Below, in pieces: positions 52,863 through 61,666 of a stretch of DNA of 64,000 nt. Position 1 is the stretch's first letter; each line of letters begins with the position of its first letter. The stretch is from positions 27,035 through 91,034 of the forward strand of contig JAOARQ010000035.1 in assembly GCA_025210455.1 (NCBI GenBank), in the 5' to 3' direction. The notes beneath the pieces were generated by a model. The model was not told the origin of the DNA. It ran no database searches and was given only the letters and a program-made list of their open reading frames with translations. This DNA is from Pelagimonas sp. (GTDB taxonomy: Bacteria; Pseudomonadota; Alphaproteobacteria; Rhodobacterales; Rhodobacteraceae). Both the position numbers and the translations under genes were made by a program.

Positions 52863-53460
52863 GGTTCATCTTCCTACGGTTGTCATGTGCCAATCCGGCT
52901 ACTGAATCTTTGATGGTCTGGACCAGATCGCTTAGATCAATCTGTCGTTCGGTTTCGCCAAAACGAATATCGGCCTGTTCCTGCGCAAGCGTTTCGTCCT
53001 GAAGGATGTCGACAGGAAAGCCGAAATCGGCATCAAGAATTGGCAAGATCGCATCAGCATTTTCTGGAGAAACCGCAACCTGCACCTGCATCTGCCCGAT
53101 TTCCTGCGCCATACGATGGAGTTGCTCATAGATGTGCTGGCCCAAAGTGGCCTGTGCCATCTGTGGCAGCAGCACGTTAGACATTTCCTCCAGCAGCGGT
53201 GCAACGCTGTTCATTACATGGGCATAGGCTTCGTGATAGGTGAAGGACAGGTCCTGAATTTGTTGGGCAAATGCGCTGGACACGCTTTCCCGATCGTGAG
53301 ATTGCGCCTTAAGCGCATCATCCCAACCTGCGCGATATCCGCTTTCGAACGCTTCGAGTTTGAAACCCTCTAGATCCGCGTCGCTCATTAACTTGCCGCT
53401 GGGCTGTGCCTTGGCTTCGGGAGCGCTGAAATCTTCGAGTAACTCTTGTAGAACGCTCAC
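52855..53460 (-). CDS. fliH: Flagellar assembly protein FliH
   Basis: A 201-residue protein with the FliH pattern: a disordered acidic start, the ESGYRAGWDDALKAQ segment and helical region (40-120), and a C-terminal domain with VAVSPENADAILPIL. FliH regulates the FliI ATPase and links it to the C-ring through FliN. FliH sequences diverge; the call also rests on the place between fliF and fliN. Its start overlaps fliF by 4 bases. Confidence 0.85.
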   Translation of the reverse strand: MSVLQELLEDFSAPEAKAQPSGKLMSDADLEGFKLEAFESGYRAGWDDALKAQSHDRESVSSAFAQQIQDLSFTYHEAYAHVMNSVAPLLEEMSNVLLPQMAQATLGQHIYEQLHRMAQEIGQMQVQVAVSPENADAILPILDADFGFPVDILQDETLAQEQADIRFGETERQIDLSDLVQTIKDSVAGLAHDNRRKMNHG

Positions 53461-55082
53461 CTCGCACCTTCCTTGTCTTCTTCAAGCCAGTTGCGCAGAA
53501 TTTCTACGGTCTCTGTCTTGCGTTCTTGGATCAGGTTGCGCAGGCGGTCGACGGGATCTTCTTCGGCAGGAGCATCGAAATCGACCATTCCCATGCCGCT
53601 GAAGTCAGGGCCATCACCGAGAACCGGCAGATCGCCGAAGCCACCGATTGGTTCAATCTCGCCGGTGATTGCGTCTCCAGCTTCAGTATCATCAGCCCCC
53701 AATGGCGCTGGCAGAGCCTCTTGTGGCTCGGCTGCAGAGGCGCTGTTGCCTGCCAGAACAGGTCGTACAACGAACAAGCCAAGGATCAACGCGACAACTG
53801 CAAGAACAGCCATCTGAATGATGCGCATCAGGTTGATTGGGCCAGCAAACAGACCAGGTTCGATCGGGCCAGTCCCTAGTCCTTCGGGCTTTTCGAACGG
53901 CAGCGACCGAATGGTGATCTGATCGCCCCGGGTCTCATCATAACCTACGGCTGAGGAAACCAGATCCTGCAGTGCTTGAAGTTCTTGCTCTGGAAGTGGA
54001 ACAAATGTCTGAGATCCATCATCAGCCGTTGCGTAAGTACCATTCACCAGAACCGCGACAGTCAGTCGGCGAATCGCCCCAGGTTGCCGCGTGATTTCAC
54101 GTGTTGTTTCAGAGACTTCGTAGTTGATGCGCTCACGTGTTTCGGCTTTTTGCGAAGAGTTGTTTTCGCCATTGGCACCTGCGCCTTCGGGCAGGTTCGA
54201 CGCGACTGTAACGTCCCCCCCGCCGGTGTTTTCAGCTTTGTCTGAACGTTCTTCTGTATCTGTCGAGATGATCACGCGGCCCTCGGGATCAAAACTGCGC
54301 TCCCGGATCAATTCGCTTTCTGTGACAGTATCCACACTGACTTCTACGACAGCATTGCCAGAGCCAACGCGAGCATCAATGAGCCGCTGAACCTTTTCAC
54401 GTAGAGTGTCAGCTTTGTCATCCGCTGTTGGGCCCCCCGAACCGTCAGCTTCTGCACCGATCAGCCCGCCTTTGCCGTCTATGACGGCAACATTTTCTGG
54501 AACCAGACCGGGAATTGCAGAAGCAACTAGGAATTTCAGGGCGCGGGCCTGTTGAGGGGACAGAGTGCCACCCGTTGTTGTGACTGAAATCGAGGCAGAG
54601 GGCGTTACATCCCGCTGGAAGGGATTTGTGCCGCTATTTGCGATGTGTACACGCGCACTGGCGATTTGTGGATTTGATACAATCGTTCGTGCCAGTTCCC
54701 CTTCCTTGGCGCGCCAATAGGCGGCATCAAACATTTGGGATGTTGTCCCAAACCCCGATAGCCCGTCAAGCAATTCGTATCCCTGACCACCATTTGCGGG
54801 CAGACCTTCGCTGGCAAGCGTCAGGCGCAGTGCATCGCGATCCCCTTCAGGAACGAAAATCGCTCCCCCGCGCACTTCGAATTGCACGTTGCGTGATTCG
54901 AGAGCCTTGACCACATCCCCTGCGGCGCCATTTTCCAGACCTGCATAAAGCAGTGCCATATTTGGTGCCGATGCCAGACGGGTTAGCCCCAAAATGGCAA
55001 TAATCATTGCGACAGTCGCCCCAAGCACAACAAGCTTCTGCCGCCCGCCCAAAGCACCCAGATTTGATAATATTTGCTGCAA
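53457..55082 (-). CDS. fliF: Flagellar MS-ring protein FliF, TTG start
   Basis: FliF builds the MS ring. The 541-residue protein has an N-terminal helix (VVLGATVAMIIAILGLTRLA), the ring-building motifs (YAGLENGAAGDVVKALESRNVQFEVRGG, SEGLPANGGQGYELLDG, AYWRAKEGELARTI) and a C-terminal helix followed by an acidic tail with a FliG-binding end (RNWLEEDKEG). The start is taken at TTG 55082 because GGAGG lies six bases upstream; ATGs at 55133 and 55145 would add residues without a good site. It begins fliF-fliH-fliN-fliP. Confidence 0.93.
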   Translation of the reverse strand: MQQILSNLGALGGRQKLVVLGATVAMIIAILGLTRLASAPNMALLYAGLENGAAGDVVKALESRNVQFEVRGGAIFVPEGDRDALRLTLASEGLPANGGQGYELLDGLSGFGTTSQMFDAAYWRAKEGELARTIVSNPQIASARVHIANSGTNPFQRDVTPSASISVTTTGGTLSPQQARALKFLVASAIPGLVPENVAVIDGKGGLIGAEADGSGGPTADDKADTLREKVQRLIDARVGSGNAVVEVSVDTVTESELIRERSFDPEGRVIISTDTEERSDKAENTGGGDVTVASNLPEGAGANGENNSSQKAETRERINYEVSETTREITRQPGAIRRLTVAVLVNGTYATADDGSQTFVPLPEQELQALQDLVSSAVGYDETRGDQITIRSLPFEKPEGLGTGPIEPGLFAGPINLMRIIQMAVLAVVALILGLFVVRPVLAGNSASAAEPQEALPAPLGADDTEAGDAITGEIEPIGGFGDLPVLGDGPDFSGMGMVDFDAPAEEDPVDRLRNLIQERKTETVEILRNWLEEDKEGAR

Positions 55083-55198
55083 AGTCAGCCTCCACTCCAA
55101 ACGTTCTGTTCGGTTGTGCTGACTTTGACCCATTCGACTTAACAATCAGTTAGCCCATTTGCGTCTATAACAATCTTGCAACTTAAAAGGGGTTGAAC
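55083..55198. promoter_or_regulatory. Divergent promoter region between fliF and fliL
   Basis: This 116-bp gap must drive both flagellar transcripts. GGAGG for fliF is at 55089-55093 and AAAAGGGG for fliL at 55186-55192. I could not assign a sigma-factor consensus with confidence. Confidence 0.45.
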
Positions 55199-55711
55199 AT
55201 GGCGGACGCAGCCGTAGAAACGGAAGAAGACGTTGAGGAAAAGAAACCTTCCAAACTGCCAATGATTATTGGCATTGTTTTGGCTTTGGTGGGCGGCGGC
55301 GGTGGTTTTTTCGCTGCGCAGTCTGGCATGCTTGGTGGTGGCGGATCGGAAGACATGGCCGCCGAAGAAATTGCAAAAGAAGAATCATCTATTGAAACCA
55401 TTGAGCTGCCCAATGTGCAGTTTGTTGAGGTGCCACAGCTAACGGTTTCGTTGGGCCCACATGCGAATGCACAGCATCTGCGTTTCAGAGCGAGTCTTGA
55501 GGTGCCGAGCCAATATGCCGGTGAAGTCGAGAGCGTCCTTCCGCGTATTCAAGATGTTTTGAATAGCTACTTACGTGCGTTGGAACCCAGAGATATCGAA
55601 GCACCCGGGGCACTCTTAAAGCTTCGGGGGCAAATGCTGCGCCGAATCAAATTGGTTGCGGGCGAAGGGCGGGTCGATGACCTGCTGGTACTAGAATTTG
55701 TGCTGAACTGA
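55199..55711 (+). CDS. fliL: Flagellar basal body-associated protein FliL
   Basis: A 170-residue protein with an acidic cytoplasmic start, one membrane helix (LPMIIGIVLALVGGGGGFFAAQ, about 22-43) and a periplasmic domain with FVEVPQLTVSLGPHANAQHLRFRASLEV and a C-terminal KLRGQMLRRIKLVAGEGRVDDLLVLEFVLN. FliL rings surround stator units and support torque. The ATG at 55199 follows AAAAGGGG. It starts a plus-strand set with a 117-residue protein and motE. Confidence 0.93.
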   Translation: MADAAVETEEDVEEKKPSKLPMIIGIVLALVGGGGGFFAAQSGMLGGGGSEDMAAEEIAKEESSIETIELPNVQFVEVPQLTVSLGPHANAQHLRFRASLEVPSQYAGEVESVLPRIQDVLNSYLRALEPRDIEAPGALLKLRGQMLRRIKLVAGEGRVDDLLVLEFVLN

Positions 55712-55721
55712 GGAAAAAATA

Positions 55722-56075
55722 ATGGAGCTTATCGCAGATATTCTGTTGGTTGCAGGTGCTTTGGGGGCAGGATTCTATTGCTTTATCCTTTCTCGGCGCC
55801 TGACTCGGTTCACGGATCTTGAAAATGGCGTTGGGGGTGCGGTTGCGGTGTTGTCTGCGCAGGTTGACGACTTGACCAAAACTTTGGCGACCGCGCAGAC
55901 AAGTGCAGGAAATTCGGCGCAATCGCTGACGAATTTGACTGAACGGGCCGAGGATGTTTCGCGCAAATTGGAGCTGATGCTGGCATCCATGCATGATCTG
56001 CCTCAGGAACACGCAGCTGATGTTGAAGTGCCGCCGCAGGCTGAGACTGTATTTGTGCGCCATGCGGGTAGTTGA
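55722..56075 (+). CDS. Flagellar-operon membrane/coiled-coil protein of unknown function
   Basis: A 117-residue protein with one N-terminal helix (about 5-25), a short coiled-coil stretch (about 40-95: AVAVLSAQVDDLTKTLATAQTSAGNSAQSLTNLTERAEDVSRKLELM) and a short acidic end. It lies 10 bases after fliL and 10 bases before motE, so it is in the same transcript. I do not recognise a named family. The layout suggests a small motor- or export-associated membrane protein. Confidence 0.75.
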   Translation: MELIADILLVAGALGAGFYCFILSRRLTRFTDLENGVGGAVAVLSAQVDDLTKTLATAQTSAGNSAQSLTNLTERAEDVSRKLELMLASMHDLPQEHAADVEVPPQAETVFVRHAGS

Positions 56076-56085
56076 GGATAAGCTT

Positions 56086-56772
56086 ATGGGTGCAAAAGCA
56101 AGCCAAAAATCCGGTGTCAAAGCAACGAAGCGGTTCAGCAAATCAAAGGGAACCCTGGCTGCTATCGGGGGCCTCTTGGTGGTGTCTGCGGTAATACGCG
56201 CAGCAATAGGGGCAACTGAGGCGATTGCAAAAGAAGAAAGCGCGTTCGCCAGTACCGCGGCGATGGAACAACGCGCGTTGCCGCCCGAGTCATCGGTTGA
56301 AAGTGAAACAGAGCAGACGCAAGAGCTAACCCATGTCCCTGATGTGATTCACTTTGCATCTGAAGGCGACGCCCTGCCCCTGATCCAGGCGTTGAATGCA
56401 CGCGAATCGCGGGTGTCAGAGCGGGAAAATGCGCTTGAGGTCCGTATGCAAGCCTTGGCCGTGGCAGAGCAGGAAATCGATCGAAAGATGGCTGCTTTGA
56501 TCAAGGCGGAACAGGCGCTGAGCGCAACGATGGAAAGGGCCAGTACCGCGGCGCAAGACGATGTGGAGAAGCTGACCGAAGTTTACTCTAATATGAAGCC
56601 AAAACAGGCCGCTGCGCTGTTCGAAGCTATGGCACCTGAGTTCGCGGCGGGCTTTCTTGTGCGGATGCGGTCAGATTCGGCTGCGGCAATTATGGCTGGC
56701 CTCAGCCCCGATGCGGCTTATCACATCAGCGTTGTCATGGCTGGCCGTAATGCAAATGCCCCCCGCAAATAA
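56086..56772 (+). CDS. motE: MotE-like flagellar motor protein
   Basis: A 228-residue protein with a membrane helix (TLAAIGGLLVVSAVIRAAIG, about 25-45), a periplasmic coiled coil (about 100-165) and a C-terminal MgtE_N-type domain (VYSNMKPKQAAALFEAMAPEFAAGFLVRMRSDSAAAIMAGLSPDAAYHISVVMAGR). This is the MotE layout, a periplasmic chaperone for the motor protein MotC in rhizobia. The start at 56086 has GAGGA upstream. It is the third gene after fliL. Confidence 0.82.
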   Translation: MGAKASQKSGVKATKRFSKSKGTLAAIGGLLVVSAVIRAAIGATEAIAKEESAFASTAAMEQRALPPESSVESETEQTQELTHVPDVIHFASEGDALPLIQALNARESRVSERENALEVRMQALAVAEQEIDRKMAALIKAEQALSATMERASTAAQDDVEKLTEVYSNMKPKQAAALFEAMAPEFAAGFLVRMRSDSAAAIMAGLSPDAAYHISVVMAGRNANAPRK

Positions 56773-56777
56773 GAGTA

Positions 56778-58220
56778 TCAGCGCGCGACCCTTAGAAGTG
56801 CGCTGACATTTAGGTGGGTTTCGACATGATCTGACAGCGCGTCCAATGTGCTGTCCAAGGTTGAGGAGTAGTCCAAATCGGACGTTGCCCCAAGATTGGC
56901 CAAGAATCCTGACCGGAAAGCATCGTTTTGAAACATGCCGTGCAAATAGCTTCCGGCCACGGTGCCCGTTGGGTTCTGAGCACCTTCTGGCTGGCCGTCT
57001 AACGTGGCAAATGGGCGGCCGGTGTCCGGGCCTTCACTGCGACCGATGTGGATTTCATAGCCCTGAAAACATGTGCCCGATGCAACATGTGTGGCCTCTA
57101 CCTCGGTCAGGCGCTTGTCTGACGTCATTCGCGTTTCGATATCCAGCAACCCTAGGCCGGGATCTGATCCGGCGGGGCCTTCAATGCCTTCAGGATCCGC
57201 AATCACTTTGCCAAGCATCTGATAGCCGCCGCAGATTCCCAGAACCTGCCCGCCGCGCCGCACATGGGCGTGCAGATCAACATCCCAGCCTTGCTCACGC
57301 AGAAAAGCCAGATCGCCGCGTGTCGATTTTGATCCGGGAATCACCACCAGATCGGCATCTCCGGGGATGGCCTGGCCAGGCATCAGCATGGTTAACCGGA
57401 CAGAGGCCTCCTGCGATAGTGGATCGAGGTCATCAAAATTAGCCATGCGGGAAAGTTTCAGGCAGACGATGTGCAGGCCCGCATCGCGCTGGGGTGTCGC
57501 GATGTCCAAGGCGTCTTCGGCAGGGAGTTTCCAGGCATCCGCGAACCAAGGGGCAACGCCAAAACCAGGCCAGCCGGTATGATTTTCGATCATGGCATAG
57601 CCATCGTCAAACAGGCTTGGATCGCCGCGAAACTTGTTGATCATAAAGCCTGCAACCAGCGCATTGTCCTCGGCGCTCATCACGGCTTGTGTGCCGACAA
57701 TCTGGGCGATGACGCCGCCGCGATCAATATCTCCGCACAGAACAACAGGCACCTGTGCGGCCTGAGCAAACCCCATATTCGCGATGTCACCGGGGCGCAG
57801 GTTGACCTCAGCCGGGCTGCCAGCCCCTTCGACGATCACAAGATCGTATTGCGATTTCAACCTGTTAAAGCTTTCCAATACCGCCTGCATCAAGGTCGGT
57901 TTCAGCCTGGCGTATTCACGGGCTTTGACTGTCGCCAGCCGTTTGCCCTGAACAACCACTTGCGATCCGACATCGGTTTCCGGTTTCAGCAAAACCGGGT
58001 TCATGTCGGTATGTGGCCGTAGCCCCGAGGCCAGCGCCTGCAAGGCCTGCGCACGCCCAATTTCCCCGCCATCACTGGTGACGGCGGCATTGTTCGACAT
58101 GTTCTGCGGTTTGAATGGCGCAACCGATAGGCCACGTTTGCGCGCCGCGCGGCACAATCCTGCCACCAACATGGATTTACCAACGTTCGAGCCGGTGCCC
58201 TGAATCATCAATGCTGGCAT
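56778..58220 (-). CDS. cobQ: Cobyric acid synthase
   Basis: CobQ amidates four side chains of adenosylcobyrinic acid a,c-diamide using glutamine and ATP. The 480-residue protein has the ATP-binding GTGSNVGKS (8-16), the [29 protein letters not shown] segment (142-170) and a class I amidotransferase domain with Cys330 in [11 protein letters not shown] and a late His in [11 protein letters not shown]. It is the only cobalamin gene in the window and sits one base downstream of two Lin0512 genes on the same strand. Confidence 0.95.
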   Translation of the reverse strand: MPALMIQGTGSNVGKSMLVAGLCRAARKRGLSVAPFKPQNMSNNAAVTSDGGEIGRAQALQALASGLRPHTDMNPVLLKPETDVGSQVVVQGKRLATVKAREYARLKPTLMQAVLESFNRLKSQYDLVIVEGAGSPAEVNLRPGDIANMGFAQAAQVPVVLCGDIDRGGVIAQIVGTQAVMSAEDNALVAGFMINKFRGDPSLFDDGYAMIENHTGWPGFGVAPWFADAWKLPAEDALDIATPQRDAGLHIVCLKLSRMANFDDLDPLSQEASVRLTMLMPGQAIPGDADLVVIPGSKSTRGDLAFLREQGWDVDLHAHVRRGGQVLGICGGYQMLGKVIADPEGIEGPAGSDPGLGLLDIETRMTSDKRLTEVEATHVASGTCFQGYEIHIGRSEGPDTGRPFATLDGQPEGAQNPTGTVAGSYLHGMFQNDAFRSGFLANLGATSDLDYSSTLDSTLDALSDHVETHLNVSALLRVAR

Positions 58221-58221
58221 G

Positions 58222-58566
58222 TCAGGCCTGTTTTTCCATGAAAGCTTCGACTGCGGCCTGCGCAATCACAATCGTGTTCCCCGTGTCAGGATTGACGGAG
58301 TTCAATCCGCCGAACACAGCCGTCACTGTGGCTGTTCCCCGTGGAAGGCGTTGTGTCAGCGCCGCACAGTCAACCTGATCAGGGTCTTGCACACCGATGG
58401 TTACCTGTACCCGCATCCGGGTGTGGGGAATGTCCAGTGCTTCGAACATGGGAATCGTTGAATGGCGGATGGCGTCTTCGATCGCGCGGGCAGCGGCCTT
58501 GGTGTAGTCTTGGCCGTACATGTCGTTGCCCATGCCCATTTCGATGATGAAACGTTGTTCGCTCAT
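58222..58566 (-). CDS. Lin0512 family protein (copy 1)
   Basis: A 114-residue protein beginning [36 protein letters not shown], the Lin0512 signature, followed by [15 protein letters not shown] and [31 protein letters not shown]. Its ATG overlaps the stop of the next copy upstream by 4 bases, and cobQ begins one base after its stop. The function of the family is unknown. Confidence 0.88.
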   Translation of the reverse strand: MSEQRFIIEMGMGNDMYGQDYTKAAARAIEDAIRHSTIPMFEALDIPHTRMRVQVTIGVQDPDQVDCAALTQRLPRGTATVTAVFGGLNSVNPDTGNTIVIAQAAVEAFMEKQA

Positions 58567-58910
58567 GACTGTGCCTCTACATTCAGGGCCACGGAAATGG
58601 CGACATTGGCCATGACTGTGGGCGGGCCATCGGGGCGGGGCGCGTTCAGGCCGCCCATGGTTGGGGTGACTGTGACCTGCCCATAGGGAAACACCGCAGC
58701 CACTTTGGTGATGTCGACCTTGTCAGGTTTGGCCACGCCGACCTCGACAGTTATGATCATGTTGGCTTTGTCTTGTCCGAATAGCTCGGCCAGATTGATC
58801 GAATTGTGCCAGAGCGCATCTTTGCAGGCGCGAATGGCGGCTTCGGTGTAATCCTCGCGGCGCAGGGATGATCCCATGCCAAATTCGGTCAGCAGGCGTT
58901 TGACGGGCAA
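58563..58910 (-). CDS. Lin0512 family protein (copy 2), TTG start
   Basis: A 115-residue paralogue of the next gene: RLLTEFGMGSSLRREDYTEAAIRACKDALWHNS, ANMIITVEVGVAKPDKVD and GQVTVTPTMGGLNAPRPDGPPTVMANVAISVAL. No ATG or GTG fits the family start; TTG at 58910 has AGGAG six bases upstream and gives the expected length. It is the first gene of Lin0512-Lin0512-cobQ and is divergent from trxB with 192 bases between. Confidence 0.83.
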   Translation of the reverse strand: MPVKRLLTEFGMGSSLRREDYTEAAIRACKDALWHNSINLAELFGQDKANMIITVEVGVAKPDKVDITKVAAVFPYGQVTVTPTMGGLNAPRPDGPPTVMANVAISVALNVEAQS

Positions 58911-59102
58911 GGTTGGCTCCTGTGGTTGTTGGGCGCAGGTTAGTGCAGGCCACGGGGCAAGGCCATAACAGAACCGACGCCCGGCGCGGAAATTCCAGCA
59001 TTGGCGCAGGCTCACTTTGCGGTGAGCGGCGGCAGCAGCGTTGCACAGGGGGCTGGCTTGATTATATGCAGAGCGAAAGAGTTGACCTGACAGGAGCGGC
59101 CT

Positions 59103-60044
59103 ATGTCCGACACCCGCCACACCCGCGTTCTTATCATTGGTTCTGGCCCTGCTGGATACACCGCCGCTGTCTATGCGTCGCGCGCGATGCTGGAGCCCAT
59201 CCTTGTGCAGGGGCTGGAGCCCGGTGGCCAGCTGACCACCACCACCGAAGTTGAGAACTACCCGTCTTTCATCGACATTCAGGGCCCAGAGCTGATGATG
59301 AAGATGGAAGAACATGCCCGCGCGATGGGCACTGAGATCATTGGTGATATCATCACCTCAGTTGATTTCGACAAGCGCCCCTTTGTGGCGCAGGGCGATA
59401 GCGGCACGGTTTACACCGCAGATGCGATCATTCTGGCGACTGGTGCGCGGGCGAAATGGCTGGGGCTGGAGAGCGAAGAGGCCTTTAAGGGCTTTGGCGT
59501 TTCGGCCTGCGCCACCTGCGATGGCTTTTTCTATCGCGGCAAAGAGATCGTTGTGATTGGCGGCGGCAATACCGCTGTGGAAGAGGCGCTGTTTCTGACC
59601 AACTTTGCGTCAAAGGTCACGCTGATCCACCGCCGTGATGAACTGCGCTCTGAGAAAATTCTGCAAGATCGCCTGTTCAAGAACGAGAAAATCGAACCGC
59701 TCTGGTTCCATGAGGTGGAAGAGGTGCTGGGCACTGACATGCCGAAAGGGGTGACTGGGGTTCGGGTGAAACACACCAAAACCGGTGAAACTCAGGAAAT
59801 TCCCTGTGAAGGGGTTTTTGTGGCTATCGGCCATGCGCCCGCCAATGAACTGGTGAAGGACGTGCTGGAAACCCATATGGGTGGCTATGTGGTGACACAG
59901 CCAGACAGCACAGCCACATCTATTCCTGGCGTTTTTGCGGCGGGTGATCTGACGGATCATAAATATCGTCAGGCGGTGACCTCTGCGGGCATGGGCTGTA
60001 TGGCAGCACTGGAAGCGGAACGCTGGCTGGCCGAGCAGGAGTGA
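59103..60044 (+). CDS. trxB: Thioredoxin-disulfide reductase
   Basis: TrxB reduces thioredoxin with NADPH. The 313-residue protein has the FAD motif [19 protein letters not shown] (10-28), the redox pair CATC (Cys136, Cys139), the NADPH motif [14 protein letters not shown] and the FAD-contact [30 protein letters not shown]. The following RES-domain gene starts with GTG overlapping its stop by 4 bases. Confidence 0.96.
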   Translation: MSDTRHTRVLIIGSGPAGYTAAVYASRAMLEPILVQGLEPGGQLTTTTEVENYPSFIDIQGPELMMKMEEHARAMGTEIIGDIITSVDFDKRPFVAQGDSGTVYTADAIILATGARAKWLGLESEEAFKGFGVSACATCDGFFYRGKEIVVIGGGNTAVEEALFLTNFASKVTLIHRRDELRSEKILQDRLFKNEKIEPLWFHEVEEVLGTDMPKGVTGVRVKHTKTGETQEIPCEGVFVAIGHAPANELVKDVLETHMGGYVVTQPDSTATSIPGVFAAGDLTDHKYRQAVTSAGMGCMAALEAERWLAEQE

Positions 60045-60562
60045 AGCCGAATTTAACACTAGCGAACCACGCAGGGCGCTATTGGCGTGCGGGGTTTCTT
60101 GATCGGGCGGCGCAGTTGCTGAACCCGGCGGGTGCACCGCACGGACGTTGGCATCACCATGGTCAAAAGGCGTTATACCTGTCCGGCTCACCAGAAGGCT
60201 GCCAGGTTGCGCTGCGCGTTTATGTTGAAAAGACAGATCCCCCGCGGGGGATCTTTCCTTTTCAGATAAGCGGCGCGCGTATTGTGGATTTGCGGGATGC
60301 CACGACGCGGGCGGCGCTGGGCGTGCCTTTGCCGGATATTCACGCGTTCTGGGCAGATATCGCAGCGCAAGGGAAGGTGTCGCCAACATGGGATCTGTCT
60401 GATCACCTTCGAGATTTGGGCCTTGATGGGCTTTTGTCACCGTCGCGCAGCAGGCCAGATCTGACTCATCTGACTCTGTTCAATTGGAATGCGGGAAATG
60501 GACCGCAGGTCATCCCGGATGGAAAACCCGAACCCTTTGATCCCGATTTCGCGCTGGTCTAA
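60041..60562 (+). CDS. RES-domain protein (possible ADP-ribosylating toxin-type fold)
   Basis: The 173-residue product has the RES pattern: RYWRAG (Arg16), a GRW segment (35-37), [12 protein letters not shown] (Tyr46, Glu52), a central DLR region and a C-terminal LTLFNWN. RES-domain toxins act on NAD+ and are normally paired with an Xre-type antitoxin upstream. Here no such gene exists; instead the GTG start overlaps trxB by 4 bases and rraB follows about 50 bases on. This suggests a domesticated or unrelated role. The fold call is by motif only. Confidence 0.6.
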   Translation: MKPNLTLANHAGRYWRAGFLDRAAQLLNPAGAPHGRWHHHGQKALYLSGSPEGCQVALRVYVEKTDPPRGIFPFQISGARIVDLRDATTRAALGVPLPDIHAFWADIAAQGKVSPTWDLSDHLRDLGLDGLLSPSRSRPDLTHLTLFNWNAGNGPQVIPDGKPEPFDPDFALV

Positions 60563-60611
60563 GGCGGCGTTGGGTTTTATGGACGGGCAAGCAAGAGATA
60601 GGAGCAGCCCA

Positions 60612-60941
60612 ATGTCGCATGACTTTGCCGCCCAGAAAGCCGAAACCCTGTCGGTCTATGAAGATTTGCAATCGAACAATGATCTGCCGGATATGGCGGA
60701 TATTGATTACTTCTTTGTGGCGCAATCCGAAGATGCGGATTGGCGTGCACTGGCGGATGTGCTGACGCGTCAGGGGTATGAATGCGAATTCATCGAAGAT
60801 GATGGCGATACCCCCTATCTGGTGGCCTCGGTGCGCGAACAGGCGCTTTCGGCAGAGGGCATCTGGATCTCGGAAGAGGTGGCCACCCAGCACGCCCTGA
60901 ATCATGGGTTTGTGCCGGATGGCTGGGGGTTTGAGGCTTAG
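60612..60941 (+). CDS. rraB: Ribonuclease E inhibitor RraB family protein
   Basis: A 109-residue acidic protein with LQSNNDLPDMADIDYFFVAQSEDADWRALADVLTRQGYECEFIEDDGDTPYLVASVREQ, the RraB core. RraB proteins bind RNase E and modulate mRNA decay. GGAGCAG lies upstream of the ATG at 60612. The gene may be co-transcribed with trxB and the RES gene and overlaps the convergent reductase gene by 4 bases. Confidence 0.82.
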   Translation: MSHDFAAQKAETLSVYEDLQSNNDLPDMADIDYFFVAQSEDADWRALADVLTRQGYECEFIEDDGDTPYLVASVREQALSAEGIWISEEVATQHALNHGFVPDGWGFEA

Positions 60942-61666
60942 CCTTTCAGATCGTCCAGACCTTTGCGCAGGGCGCTGCTTATTCCGCTGCCTTCCATATG
61001 CTGGCGCAACCTTTGGTTATAGCCGCCCGGCGTGTTCAGGGCTTTGATCAGCTCATGGCTGCTGGGGGTTGCTTTCAGGCTGGAGGCAATCAGATCGTGC
61101 AGAAAGGCTTCGCCCTGTGCTGGGTCAGAGACCTGCGGGGCCAGCCATTCGGCCGCGTCGGCCATCATGCGCGCCACGGATGACAGCACGGCCTGAGCGC
61201 AAAGATATGCGGCCATTTCTTCAGAGTTCTGCAAAACGTAAACCGAATTGCGATTGCCAAAGATCGAGCGCACCAGATCAGCATCCCCCTGCATCATGAT
61301 CGGGCTACCCCCTTTCGCAATTGCGGGGAAGGGCATCATGATGGCCCGCGCTTGCGCCGGGCGGACCAGTTCATCCACCTCATCCAGCGTGGCCTCGGCC
61401 ATCAGTGTGATCACCTTCTGATCGTCGCGAAACTGTAGCGTTGGAAGGATCTTGCGGGCGTCCTCTGCCATCAGCCCCAGAAAAACAACATCAGAGGCAT
61501 CCAGAACCCCCTGATTGTCAGCGATTGTCACAGCTTCATAGGCTTCGGCCAGCGCTTTGGCGTTTTGTGCGCTGCGCTCAGAAACTGTGATCTGATGCCC
61601 ATCCTGCGCAATTCCGTGAACCACCTTGGTGGCAATGATGCCGGTGCCAAGAATACCAATTTTCAT
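60938..61666 (-). CDS. Pyrroline-5-carboxylate reductase-like NAD(P)-binding protein
   Basis: A 242-residue protein with an N-terminal dinucleotide motif (KIGILGTGIIATKVV, 2-16), RAIMMPFPAIAKGGSPIMM and a C-terminal helical dimerisation domain (HDLIASSLKATPSSHELIKALNTPGGYNQRLRQHM) with the TPGG element of ProC-like enzymes. It directly follows the flavin oxidoreductase gene, sharing one base. It may act on a proline-like or imine product of that enzyme. The true substrate is unknown. Confidence 0.75.
   Translation of the reverse strand: MKIGILGTGIIATKVVHGIAQDGHQITVSERSAQNAKALAEAYEAVTIADNQGVLDASDVVFLGLMAEDARKILPTLQFRDDQKVITLMAEATLDEVDELVRPAQARAIMMPFPAIAKGGSPIMMQGDADLVRSIFGNRNSVYVLQNSEEMAAYLCAQAVLSSVARMMADAAEWLAPQVSDPAQGEAFLHDLIASSLKATPSSHELIKALNTPGGYNQRLRQHMEGSGISSALRKGLDDLKG

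Noticed and set aside
56778..58910. Possible cobalamin riboswitch near cobQ
   Set aside because: No B12-box or matching fold is visible upstream of the Lin0512-cobQ transcript.
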